Below, piece by piece: positions 40,603 through 49,366 of a DNA stretch of 64,000 nucleotides (position 1 is the first letter of the stretch; every line of letters starts with the position of its first letter). The stretch is taken from positions 62,001-126,000 of the forward strand of contig DIUY01000001.1 in the NCBI GenBank assembly GCA_002422395.1, read 5' to 3'. The notes under the pieces were generated by a model that saw only the letters and a list, made by a program, of their open reading frames with translations, was not told where the DNA came from and did no database searches. Position numbers and translations under genes: made by a program. Source of the stretch: Methylococcaceae bacterium UBA6146. Lineage in GTDB: Bacteria > Pseudomonadota > Gammaproteobacteria > Methylococcales > Methylomonadaceae.

Positions 40603-41625
40603 ATGAAAAAAACTGATTTTAATTATGACTTGCCCAGTGCGCTGATTGCACAGCGGCCTTTACCTGAACGCAGCGCAAGCCGCCTATTGTGCATGAACAG
40701 CAATACTGGGCAGTTGGCAGACAGGCAGTTTACCGATTTTATTGAGCTGATCCATAAAGACGACCTGCTGGTTTTTAATAACACCCAAGTGATGCCGGCG
40801 CGGCTGTTCGGCTCCAAAATCAGTGGTGGCAAGGTTGAGATTCTGATCGAGCGTATTATTGATGACCGCCATGCCATTGCTCATGTCAAAGCCAGTAAAT
40901 CTCCGAAACCAGGCACCCTGATTAAACTGGACCGGGGCTATTGCTGTGAAGTTCAAGGTCGCGCAGATGATTTATTCCACTTGGAGTTTAAAAACGGGGA
41001 CGATGTGCGGCGGATATTGGGGCAAATTGGCCATATTCCGTTGCCACCTTATATCACCCGCACTGACGACGAAACCGACTTGACCCGTTACCAAACGGTT
41101 TTTGCAAAAGAAGCGGGCGCCGTCGCAGCACCTACGGCAGGGTTGCATTTCGATCAGGCAATGATGGAAGCAATTCAAGCCAAAGGTGTGGCTATGGCAT
41201 TTGTGACCCTGCATGTGGGTAGCGGCACGTTCCAGCCTGTCAGGGTAGAAAATCTGGACGAGCATATTATGCACAAAGAATATTTTGCCCTGCCCCCTGC
41301 AACCGCCAAGGCGGTGAAACACGCGAGAGAAAGGGGCGGGCGGGTGGTCGCCATTGGCACGACAGCCGTAAGAGCGTTGGAATCGGCCTCTAAAAGCGGA
41401 ACGCTGGAACCGGGCTTTGGTGACACTGATTTGTTTATTACGCCAGGTTATCAGTTCAAGTCTGTTGATGCCTTGCTGACCAACTTTCATCTACCCGAAT
41501 CAACTTTATTGATGTTAGTTGCGGCCTTTGCGGGCTACCAGCCGATTATGGACGCTTATCAGCACGCCATCAGACAGTCTTATCGCTTTTTTAGTTATGG
41601 CGACGCGATGTTTTTGAGTGATTGA
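40603..41625 (+). CDS. queA: tRNA preQ1(34) S-adenosylmethionine ribosyltransferase-isomerase
   Basis: A 340-aa QueA, adding the epoxycyclopentane ring to preQ1 in the queuosine tRNA modification. Family marks are FNYDLPSALIAQRPLPERSA at the N-terminus, LVFNNTQVMPARLFG, GAVAAPTAGLHFD and LLTNFHLPESTLLMLVAAF. Start ATG 40603 matches the family N-terminus (MKKTDF); the frame is open further upstream without similarity. tgt, its usual neighbour, is not in the window. Confidence 0.95.
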   Translation: MKKTDFNYDLPSALIAQRPLPERSASRLLCMNSNTGQLADRQFTDFIELIHKDDLLVFNNTQVMPARLFGSKISGGKVEILIERIIDDRHAIAHVKASKSPKPGTLIKLDRGYCCEVQGRADDLFHLEFKNGDDVRRILGQIGHIPLPPYITRTDDETDLTRYQTVFAKEAGAVAAPTAGLHFDQAMMEAIQAKGVAMAFVTLHVGSGTFQPVRVENLDEHIMHKEYFALPPATAKAVKHARERGGRVVAIGTTAVRALESASKSGTLEPGFGDTDLFITPGYQFKSVDALLTNFHLPESTLLMLVAAFAGYQPIMDAYQHAIRQSYRFFSYGDAMFLSD

Positions 41626-41700
41626 GGTGACCTTGAAATTTTTAGCGGCGCTAACAAACCCGCTTTTGGCAGGACAACAATTCACCAATCTCTTTAAACT

Positions 41701-42768
41701 ATGTCAAAATCCTTAAGTTATGCGTCAGAAAAAGCTGGCTTCCCGCCCGGTTCGCTGGTTCACGTTGGCGAAGTGCATCCGCATGAACACAGCATATCTG
41801 TCATCAACTACAACAAATCGACATTTAAACGGCAGGTGGTCAAATCCATTGCTGAAATTTTGCCTTACCAAACCGACGACACGGTCACTTGGGTGATTAT
41901 TGACAGCTTAAAGGAAGTTTCTGTCATTGAGGCAATCGGACAATATTTTGATATTCACGCACTGGTGCTTGAAGACATACTTAACACCCACCAACGCCCC
42001 AAATTTGAAGAATTTAACGGTTATTTGTACATCGTGCTTAAAGCCATTGCCTTAGAAGATGAAAATTTTAATGTCGAGTACGAACAAATCAGCCTGTTGC
42101 TGTTAAAAAATGTTGTGTTCACTTTCAAAGAAAAGCCTGACGCGATATTTGATGGCATTCTAAATAGGCTGGATAATGAAAAGAGCCATCTCAGGGAATT
42201 GGGTGCCGATTACCTGGGCTATATCATCATGGATACAGTGGTTGACGAGTATTTTGCCTTGCAAGACACGTTTGACGACCTGATTGAATTGATAGAAGAC
42301 GAGTTACTGGCCCACCCCACGGCGCAAACGCTGACACGCATTCAGAAACTCAAACGCGAACTTATTTTTTTGCGCCGCTCAGTTTCCCCGTTACGGGAAT
42401 TGCTAGTGGCAATACAGCGTAGCGAATCGGACTTAATCGATAACCGGACCAAACGCTATTTTGCAGACGTTTACGATCATGCCATACGGATTAATGAATC
42501 GCTGGAATCTTATCGTGATTTGATTGCAGGCATGCTGGACATTTATTTGTCCAGCGTCAGCAATAAAATGAATGAAACAATGAAAGTGCTGACCATTTTT
42601 GCCTCTATTTTCATTCCCTTAACGTTTATCGCGGGGGTTTATGGCATGAATTTCGAATACATGCCCGAACTAAAATGGCGCTGGGCTTACCCGGCGTTAT
42701 GGGTTGTGTTTATCGGCACTTCCGCCATCTTGCTAAACTTTTTCAAAAAAAAGAAATGGCTTGAATAG
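41701..42768 (+). CDS. corA: CorA magnesium/cobalt channel
   Basis: A 355-aa CorA pentameric divalent cation channel. The signature GMN follows the first of two C-terminal membrane segments (IFASIFIPLTFIAGVYGMNF), and the second segment is YPALWVVFIGTSAILLNFF. The acidic loop FEYMPELKWRW joins them. The N-terminal cytoplasmic domain (~270 residues) contains the long alpha-helical stalk. Convergent with, and directly abutting, the cupin gene. Confidence 0.92.
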   Translation: MSKSLSYASEKAGFPPGSLVHVGEVHPHEHSISVINYNKSTFKRQVVKSIAEILPYQTDDTVTWVIIDSLKEVSVIEAIGQYFDIHALVLEDILNTHQRPKFEEFNGYLYIVLKAIALEDENFNVEYEQISLLLLKNVVFTFKEKPDAIFDGILNRLDNEKSHLRELGADYLGYIIMDTVVDEYFALQDTFDDLIELIEDELLAHPTAQTLTRIQKLKRELIFLRRSVSPLRELLVAIQRSESDLIDNRTKRYFADVYDHAIRINESLESYRDLIAGMLDIYLSSVSNKMNETMKVLTIFASIFIPLTFIAGVYGMNFEYMPELKWRWAYPALWVVFIGTSAILLNFFKKKKWLE

Positions 42769-43185
42769 CTACTGCGAAAGCGCTTCAAGAGTTAATTTTT
42801 TCCCCGCTATGCCGGCATAAAACACCATGATCTTGAGCGGTGTCTTGCCTGTGTTGCGGCCATTATGCGGAGTGTTGACAACTTCGACTAATGGGTCGCC
42901 TGCTTGCAAATGCTTCACTTGGCCGTCTTTTAAAATGACTTCGAGCGAGCCTTCCAAAATAAACGCAAAGGACGGGTAAGGGTGCAAGTGCCAGTTGGTT
43001 TGCTTGCCAGGCGCAATTTCTATCAATAATCCGGTAATTTCCGCTTGCCCTACAGGATAAACAATCTGCTTACCGTCCCAACTGGTGGTTGTTTTTACCA
43101 GCGGGGTGACTTTAGGTTTGCCCTCATCTGTTGCCAAGGCAACCAACGGCATCCACAACAGGAGGGGAATAATAATTTTTAGCAT
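42769..43185 (-). CDS. Exported cupin-domain protein
   Basis: A 138-aa protein with an N-terminal signal peptide (MLKIIIPLLLWMPLVALA) and one cupin-2 domain. Metal-binding residues are TNWHLHPYPSFAFILEGSLE and NTPHNGRNTGKTPLKIMVFY, so it would be a small periplasmic metal-binding beta-barrel. Substrate unknown. The stop codon directly abuts that of corA, and the LpxH-like gene ends 17 bp upstream, suggesting co-transcription with it. Confidence 0.82.
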   Translation of the reverse strand: MLKIIIPLLLWMPLVALATDEGKPKVTPLVKTTTSWDGKQIVYPVGQAEITGLLIEIAPGKQTNWHLHPYPSFAFILEGSLEVILKDGQVKHLQAGDPLVEVVNTPHNGRNTGKTPLKIMVFYAGIAGKKLTLEALSQ

Positions 43186-43202
43186 GCTATTTCTCTGTGA
43201 TC

Positions 43203-44024
43203 CTAAGGTTGCAGCTCGTCCACCAATTCTTGGTGCTGCCCTTCTAATTCATGATGCTCTGATTCTTCAAATATGTTTTCAAATTCAATAATGTGGAATT
43301 CGCCGTTCCAATCTTCCGCTATCAAGGTGCATGACTCGACCCAGTCGCCACAATTGATATAGTGGATACCATCAATATCTTTGTTAGCGGCCGAATGGAT
43401 ATGTCCACAAATGACGCCATCCACATCCCGCTCTTTGCAATGCTTCGCGAGAACGGTTTCAAATTGGGTGATGAAAGACACTGCCGATTTAACCTTATGC
43501 TTGACAAATTTGGACAGTGACCAATAGCCAAAACCCAAATGCCTTCTGGCCCAATTAAAATGCCGGTTTAAACTAAGCAGGCTTTCATAGCCAATATCGC
43601 CAAGGATGGCTATTTGTTTGTGGTAACGGGTTACGATGTCGTAATTGTCGCCATGCGTCAGCAGATAGGATTTACCATTCGCTGATTTATAAATGAGCTC
43701 ATCAAAAACTTCGACATTGCCGACATTCAAATCACCATGCGACAAAAAGTTGCGCAGAAATTCATCATGGTTGCCGGCAACATAAACAACGCGTTTGTTT
43801 TTGGAAAATTTTAAAATTTTCCTTAAAAAATTGGTGTGGTCTTGATGCCAATACCAGCCGCGTTTTATTTTCCAGCCGTCAATAATATCGCCTAACAAGT
43901 AGACTTCGTCAAAGTCAAGCCGCTTTAGGGTTTTAATTAAGTAGCCCGCCTTGCATGAGCGGGTACCAAGATGAATGTCCGAAATAAATACCGCTTTATA
44001 AGGTTTTTTAGCTGCTTTACTCAT
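43203..44024 (-). CDS. LpxH-like UDP-2,3-diacylglucosamine diphosphatase / metallophosphoesterase
   Basis: A 273-aa calcineurin-like phosphoesterase. Metal motifs are FISDIHLGT (Asp, His), LLGDIIDGW (Asp), AGNHDEFLR (Asn-His-Asp), THGDNYD and CGHIHSAAN. The spacing fits the LpxH-like COG2908 group, which removes UMP from UDP-2,3-diacylglucosamine in lipid A synthesis. The acidic C-terminus with EESEHHELEGQHQ is unusual. Whether this or another homologue is the main LpxH of the cell cannot be told. Confidence 0.82.
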   Translation of the reverse strand: MSKAAKKPYKAVFISDIHLGTRSCKAGYLIKTLKRLDFDEVYLLGDIIDGWKIKRGWYWHQDHTNFLRKILKFSKNKRVVYVAGNHDEFLRNFLSHGDLNVGNVEVFDELIYKSANGKSYLLTHGDNYDIVTRYHKQIAILGDIGYESLLSLNRHFNWARRHLGFGYWSLSKFVKHKVKSAVSFITQFETVLAKHCKERDVDGVICGHIHSAANKDIDGIHYINCGDWVESCTLIAEDWNGEFHIIEFENIFEESEHHELEGQHQELVDELQP

Positions 44025-44094
44025 TATCTTCTACGCTGGGTTGACTTAAAATGATATACAACAGTTTGGAATTAATAATTCCAGTGGGTGGTTT

Positions 44095-46365
44095 TTAATC
44101 TTTAATCGGCGACGGTGCAAGCACTACCCTTGAGCCGTTCGATTCAGCGGCACTTACCACACCCGCCGCTTCCATATCTTCAATCATTGTCGCCGCACGG
44201 TTATAACCGACTTTAAAACGGCGTTGTACGCTGGATATTGAAGCTTTGCGTGATTCCGTAACAAATTGCACCGCTTCATCATATAAGGGGTCTGTCTCTG
44301 AGCCCGCGCCACCATTGCCATTACCGATGCTAAAACCATCATTGGCGTCGGCTATTTCTTGGGTGATTTCTGCCAAATAATTGGCAGGCGCCGTTTGTTT
44401 TAAAAACTCTACCACACGATGCACTTCATGGTCATCAACAAAGGCGCCATGGGCACGGATGGGGATGCTGGTGCCTGAAGGCAAGAACAGCATATCGCCA
44501 TTGCCTAGCAGGGTTTCTGCGCCGCCTTGATCGAGGATAGTCCGCGAATCTATGCGTGATGACACTTGAAATGAAATCCGCGTGGGCACATTGGCCTTAA
44601 TCAGACCGGTCAGGACATCGACTGATGGGCGTTGGGTGGCAAGAATCAAATGAATGCCGGCGGCTCTGGCTTTTTGCGCCAACCGGGCAATCAGTTCCTC
44701 CACTTTTTTGCCGACAATCATCATCATGTCGGCCAGCTCATCTATCACAATGACGATGCTGGGCAAAGCGGCTAACACAGGGAATTCTTCACCCTCTTCC
44801 AATGGCGTGACCAGTTGGAACATCGGGTCCCTGATTTGCTCGCCACGGGCGGCGGCCTCGGCAATCAGTTGGTTAAAACCCGCCAGATTCCTTACGCCCA
44901 TTTTAGACATCAGCTTATAACGCCGCTCCATTTCCGCCACGGCCCAACGCAAGGCATTACTGGCTTCTTTCATATCGGTGACAACTGGCGTCAATAAATG
45001 CGGTATGCCTTCGTAGACCGATAATTCGAGCATTTTCGGGTCTATCATGATCATCCGCACCTGTTCGGGCGTCGCCTTGTAAAGCAAGCTTAAAATCATG
45101 GTGTTGATGGCGACTGATTTCCCAGAACCCGTAGTGCCCGCCACTAGCGCATGGGGCATTTTACCGAGATCCGCGACCACAGGCACACCGCCTATATCCT
45201 TGCCCATTGCCAAGGTCAACAGCGACTTTGATTTTTCGAACACACCCGATGCCAAGAGTTCGCGTAAGGAGACCATTTCCCGCTCGCGATTGGGGATTTC
45301 CAACCCAACCACCGATTTGCCCGGAATAATTTCGACAATCCGCACACTGGTGACCAGCAAGGCTCTGGCCAAGTCTTTAGATAAGCTGCTGATTCGGCTA
45401 ACTTTAACGCCCGCCGCAGGTTGCAATTCAAAACGGGTGATAACAGGGCCGGGATGAAAACCAATAACACTGACAGTGACATTAAAATCAGCAAGGATTT
45501 CTTCCACCCGGGTGGACATGGCTTCCAAATCCGCTTGCGAGTAGCCGGTAACATGACTTTCTATGGTATCAAGCAAGTCTAAAGACGGCAAAACACCGCC
45601 ATTGGCATCGCAAATGGGGAGTGGCTGTTTTTTTGTAGGCTTGCTTACTTTTGTCGGTTTTTGCTGTGGGCTTTCAGGAAGTGTTATCGCTTTATTGGCA
45701 AGTTTTGGTTTAGGCGGTTTTTCCGTCGCGTTAGCAGCTGTTTTAGAAATGCCCACCGGTTGTCGCTGCCATAACCGACCAATCTGGCCGAACAAGCTGT
45801 GGCAGATAAAAAAAGTATATTTACCCAAAAAATCTATCAATGTCACCCAGGACAATCCGGTTGCCAAGGTAACCCCTGCCAACAACAGCACAATCAGGAA
45901 TAATGTTGCGCCGGAATTGCCGAATAACGTATAAATTTTTTCACCGGTTTCTTCGCCTAATATCCCAGCGGCACTCCGGGGCAGTTCAATGCTAACCCTT
46001 AACGGGTATAAATACAGCAAGGCTGCAAGCGCTATTATCGTTGCGACTATGCCTAACGTTACAATAATGTTTTTTTCCAGATTATGCGTTACCTGTTTAT
46101 AAAAAAGATAGCTGCGCCAAGCGATAATAGCGGGAAACAAATAAGCGATTAAGCCAAAAAAGTTCAGGCTAATATCGGCAAGCCACGCACCAATAACCCC
46201 ACAGGCATTAACCACTTTTAGGTTGGTGGGCGGATGTAGCCATCCCCCGTCTTCGTGATTGAATGTCACTAAGGAAATTAACAGGAACAAAGCACTGGCA
46301 AAACAACTCAAGACAGCGACTTCGCGTAAGCCACGAAACGTTTTTTCTTCCATTACAGCGGACAT
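44095..46365 (-). CDS. ftsK: DNA translocase FtsK
   Basis: A 756-aa FtsK/SpoIIIE translocase, which pumps DNA at the septum and activates XerCD at dif. Four hydrophobic segments lie in the first ~190 residues (e.g. VLSCFASALFLLISLVTF). A short linker rich in Lys, Pro and Gln follows; it is much shorter than in E. coli (1329 aa), as in many bacteria. The motor has Walker A GTTGSGKSVAINTMI and Walker B IVIVIDELADMM. The C-terminal gamma domain (SISSVQRRFKVGYNRAATMI) reads KOPS. Divergent from trxB. Confidence 0.95.
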   Translation of the reverse strand: MSAVMEEKTFRGLREVAVLSCFASALFLLISLVTFNHEDGGWLHPPTNLKVVNACGVIGAWLADISLNFFGLIAYLFPAIIAWRSYLFYKQVTHNLEKNIIVTLGIVATIIALAALLYLYPLRVSIELPRSAAGILGEETGEKIYTLFGNSGATLFLIVLLLAGVTLATGLSWVTLIDFLGKYTFFICHSLFGQIGRLWQRQPVGISKTAANATEKPPKPKLANKAITLPESPQQKPTKVSKPTKKQPLPICDANGGVLPSLDLLDTIESHVTGYSQADLEAMSTRVEEILADFNVTVSVIGFHPGPVITRFELQPAAGVKVSRISSLSKDLARALLVTSVRIVEIIPGKSVVGLEIPNREREMVSLRELLASGVFEKSKSLLTLAMGKDIGGVPVVADLGKMPHALVAGTTGSGKSVAINTMILSLLYKATPEQVRMIMIDPKMLELSVYEGIPHLLTPVVTDMKEASNALRWAVAEMERRYKLMSKMGVRNLAGFNQLIAEAAARGEQIRDPMFQLVTPLEEGEEFPVLAALPSIVIVIDELADMMMIVGKKVEELIARLAQKARAAGIHLILATQRPSVDVLTGLIKANVPTRISFQVSSRIDSRTILDQGGAETLLGNGDMLFLPSGTSIPIRAHGAFVDDHEVHRVVEFLKQTAPANYLAEITQEIADANDGFSIGNGNGGAGSETDPLYDEAVQFVTESRKASISSVQRRFKVGYNRAATMIEDMEAAGVVSAAESNGSRVVLAPSPIKD

Positions 46366-46567
46366 AAATAAATGACTCGATATGTTTTTAATATCAGCAA
46401 GGCTCGATTATAGATTAATAACCGAGAATTTTACATGAATAACCATAGCAAAAAAGCTTAGTCCATTTTGGCCATAAACTGCCGATAAGGTAATAATAGC
46501 GTTTACGAAACACGCTTTCCCCTGCATAATCCAATTATGATTTTTCATTTTCCCATCAGGATTTTTT

Positions 46568-47521
46568 ATGAGTGACTCCAAACATTGCCGCCTTTTGATT
46601 TTAGGCTCCGGCCCCGCCGGTTACACTGCTGCGGTCTATTCCGCACGCGCCAATTTAAACCCTGTGATGATTACCGGCATGCAGCAAGGTGGGCAATTGA
46701 CCACAACGACGGAAGTTGATAATTGGCCTGGTGATGTTGAAGGCTTGCAAGGGCCAGATCTGATGGAACGGATGCGTTTGCATGCGGAACGCTTCGACAC
46801 CGAAATTATTTTTGACCATATCCACACGGCTGACTTATCGTCCCGGCCATTTACCTTAACCGGCGATTCCGGCACTTATACCTGTGATGCGCTGATTGTG
46901 GCAACGGGTGCATCTGCCCGCTATCTAGGCTTGGACTCTGAAGAAGCGTTTAAGGGCAAAGGGGTTTCCGCCTGTGCAACCTGCGACGGTTTTTTCTATC
47001 GGAACAAACCGGTGGCAGTAATTGGCGGCGGCAATACCGCTGTTGAAGAAGCGCTTTATCTTGCCAATATCGCATCAAAAGTGACCGTTATACATCGCCG
47101 CGATAAGTTCCGTTCGGAAAAAATCCTGGCGGACAAATTAATTGAAAAATCCAAAACCGGCAATGTCGTCATCGAGTGGAATTATACGCTAGACGAAGTG
47201 CTAGGTGATGACATGGGGGTTACTGGGCTTAGGATGAAAAGCACGGTGGATGGCTCCACTAAAGAATTGGATGTCCACGGTGTTTTCATCGCCATTGGCC
47301 ATACCCCCAATACAGACATTTTTGCCGGCCAATTGGACATGGAGCATGGCTATATTAAAGTGAACAGCGGCATACACGGCAATGCCACCGCGACGAGTGT
47401 TGAAGGCATTTTTGCTGCCGGGGACGTGATGGATTCAATTTATAAACAGGCGATCACCTCAGCGGGTGCAGGCTGCATGGCGGCCCTGGATGCGGAAAAA
47501 TACCTTGATGAATTAGTATAA
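46568..47521 (+). CDS. trxB: Thioredoxin reductase
   Basis: A 317-aa NADPH-dependent flavoprotein reducing thioredoxin. The FAD motif is ILGSGPAGYTAAVYSARAN, the redox disulfide is ACATCDGFFYRN, the NADPH motif GGGNTAVEEALYLANIA, and the C-terminal FAD contact FAAGDVMDSIYKQAITSAG. Normal length. It leads into aat, as trxB does near aat in E. coli. Confidence 0.96.
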   Translation: MSDSKHCRLLILGSGPAGYTAAVYSARANLNPVMITGMQQGGQLTTTTEVDNWPGDVEGLQGPDLMERMRLHAERFDTEIIFDHIHTADLSSRPFTLTGDSGTYTCDALIVATGASARYLGLDSEEAFKGKGVSACATCDGFFYRNKPVAVIGGGNTAVEEALYLANIASKVTVIHRRDKFRSEKILADKLIEKSKTGNVVIEWNYTLDEVLGDDMGVTGLRMKSTVDGSTKELDVHGVFIAIGHTPNTDIFAGQLDMEHGYIKVNSGIHGNATATSVEGIFAAGDVMDSIYKQAITSAGAGCMAALDAEKYLDELV

Positions 47522-47559
47522 GGCCAAAGCTTTAGGGTGTGTTTTGCCCTTTAAAAAAT

Positions 47560-48255
47560 ATGCAACTGACTGTTTTGAACCCTAAAGATCCTGCACAAGC
47601 CTTCCCTTCAGTAGAAAAAGCGCTGGCAGAGCCGGACGGCTTGCTGGCAATTGGTGGCTGCCTGTCGGAGAAACGTTTGCTTAACGCTTACCGCCACGGG
47701 ATTTTCCCGTGGTTTAACGCTGGCGAGCCTATTTTGTGGTGGTCACCCAACCCGCGTACGGTTTTATTTCCAAGTAACTTGATAATTTCCCGCAGCTTAC
47801 GGAAAACACTCCGCCAAAACCGTTTTTTAGTAACCTTTGACCGGGCATTTGGCGCAGTCATTGCCGCCTGTGCCGCACCCCGTGCAGAGGAAGCGCAAGG
47901 CACGTGGATAACCACAGGAATCAATCAAGCCTATAACCGGTTACACCAAGCTGGGTTTGCCCATTCCGTCGAGGCGTGGTCTGACGGGGAATTAGTTGGC
48001 GGTTTATATGGTGTTGCCTTAGGACAGGTGTTTTTTGGCGAATCGATGTTTCATACCCGAACGGACGCATCTAAAGTCGCTTTTGTAGTGCTGATTGAAA
48101 ACCTTAAAGACTGGGGATACCAGTTAGTGGACTGTCAAATACACTCGGGCCACCTCGCCAGCTTGGGGGCCGAAGAAATTAGGCGGACTGATTTTATCAA
48201 CCTGCTCACTAATTTTTGCGGTCTACCTATCAGCCAACAGGCTTGGCATAGCTAA
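47560..48255 (+). CDS. aat: Leucyl/phenylalanyl-tRNA-protein transferase
   Basis: A 231-aa transferase adding Leu or Phe to N-terminal Lys/Arg, making N-degrons for ClpS-ClpA(P). The family N-terminus FPSVEKALAEPDGLLAIGG, RHGIFPWFNAGEPILWWSPN and AHSVEAWSDGELVGGLYGV are present. ATG 47560 fits the family start. The next gene, bpt, begins in its stop codon (1-bp overlap). Confidence 0.93.
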   Translation: MQLTVLNPKDPAQAFPSVEKALAEPDGLLAIGGCLSEKRLLNAYRHGIFPWFNAGEPILWWSPNPRTVLFPSNLIISRSLRKTLRQNRFLVTFDRAFGAVIAACAAPRAEEAQGTWITTGINQAYNRLHQAGFAHSVEAWSDGELVGGLYGVALGQVFFGESMFHTRTDASKVAFVVLIENLKDWGYQLVDCQIHSGHLASLGAEEIRRTDFINLLTNFCGLPISQQAWHS

Positions 48256-48953
48256 TGATTTCAATCCCACTTTTCCTAACGAATAGATATCCTTGCAGCT
48301 ATCTGGATGACAAGTTTGCGCAGTCAGTTTTTGTCCATCCGTCCTGCCCATTAACACCCGCGCTTTACGCACAACTTATAGAACAAGGTTTCCGCCGGAG
48401 TGGTGACGAAGTTTACAAGCCCAATTGTCCACAATGCGCGGCCTGTGTATCGGTAAGACTTCCCGTTGCCCAGTTCCAACCTAACCGAAGCCAAAAACGG
48501 TGCTGGAAAAAAAACCACACAACCCAAGCCATTATTAAACCGCCCGTTTTTGAACAGTCCCATTACGAGCTGTATTTGCGTTATCAGGCGGCCCGGCATA
48601 GCGGTGGCGATATGGCATATTCCAGCCCTGAGGATTATATTAATTTTTTAGGCAGCTGTTGGTGCGACACACAATTTGTTGAATTTTCAATTGGGAACGA
48701 ACTGGCCGGCGTTGCGGTTATTGACCAATTTGATAACGCATACTCAGCCGTTTACACTTTCTTTGAACCCAAATTTTCCAGCCATAGCCTTGGCATGTAT
48801 GCGGTTTTATGGCAAATTGAACACACTAAAATGCAGCAACGGGAATTTTTGTATTTGGGATTTTGGATTAACGAATGCAGAAAAATGGCTTACAAAAAAG
48901 ATTATCGGCCAATGCAATTTTTTATTGAAAATCAATGGCTTGGCCTGCAATAA
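48255..48953 (+). CDS. bpt: Aspartate/glutamate leucyltransferase (Bpt)
   Basis: A 232-aa arginyltransferase-like enzyme of the Bpt type, adding Leu to proteins with N-terminal Asp or Glu. The N-terminal Cys motif is CSYLDDKFAQSVFV, followed by CPQCAACVSVRLPV. The GNAT-like end contains AVIDQFDNAYSAVYTFFEP and YLGFWINECRKMAYKKDYRP. It overlaps aat by one base. Confidence 0.93.
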   Translation: MISIPLFLTNRYPCSYLDDKFAQSVFVHPSCPLTPALYAQLIEQGFRRSGDEVYKPNCPQCAACVSVRLPVAQFQPNRSQKRCWKKNHTTQAIIKPPVFEQSHYELYLRYQAARHSGGDMAYSSPEDYINFLGSCWCDTQFVEFSIGNELAGVAVIDQFDNAYSAVYTFFEPKFSSHSLGMYAVLWQIEHTKMQQREFLYLGFWINECRKMAYKKDYRPMQFFIENQWLGLQ

Positions 48954-49045
48954 TCGAGCGCCTCACAGCTAAAGCATAACCCTCTTGCCGGCGATGGCGA
49001 TAAAATCACATTCGCCACACACTCCTGTTGTTAACAATATGCTTA

Positions 49046-49054
49046 TGGTATAAT
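49046..49054 (+). promoter_or_regulatory. Extended -10 promoter of infA
   Basis: TGGTATAAT gives an exact TATAAT preceded by the TGn extension; weak -35-like TTGTTA/TGTTGT lies upstream. Transcription would start about 49061, leaving a ~20-nt leader containing GAGGC before the infA ATG. Confidence 0.65.
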
Positions 49055-49082
49055 TTGCATTTTTAATTATCGAGGCATACAA

Positions 49083-49301
49083 ATGGCTAAAGAAGATCAA
49101 ATTGAAATGGAAGGGAAAGTCATCGACACCCTGCCAAACACCATGTTCCGTGTACAACTGGAAAATGGCCACATCGTGACTGCGCATATTTCAGGCAAAA
49201 TGCGTAAACATTACATCCGCATTCTTACCGGCGATAGCGTCAAAGTTGAAATGACACCTTACGATTTAACCAAAGGCCGTATTTCATTCCGCATGCGCTA
49301 G
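49083..49301 (+). CDS. infA: Translation initiation factor IF-1
   Basis: The 72-aa IF-1, an OB-fold protein that binds the ribosomal A site. MAKEDQIEMEGKVIDTLPNT, the core KMRKHYIRILTGDSVKVE and the end DLTKGRISFRMR are highly conserved. Convergent with clpA. Confidence 0.97.
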   Translation: MAKEDQIEMEGKVIDTLPNTMFRVQLENGHIVTAHISGKMRKHYIRILTGDSVKVEMTPYDLTKGRISFRMR

Positions 49302-49366
49302 CCCCATCCTTTATGGGCATTCCCTGCCCCTTCCGAATATAGGCCGTAGCACACGCGCCGCACCGA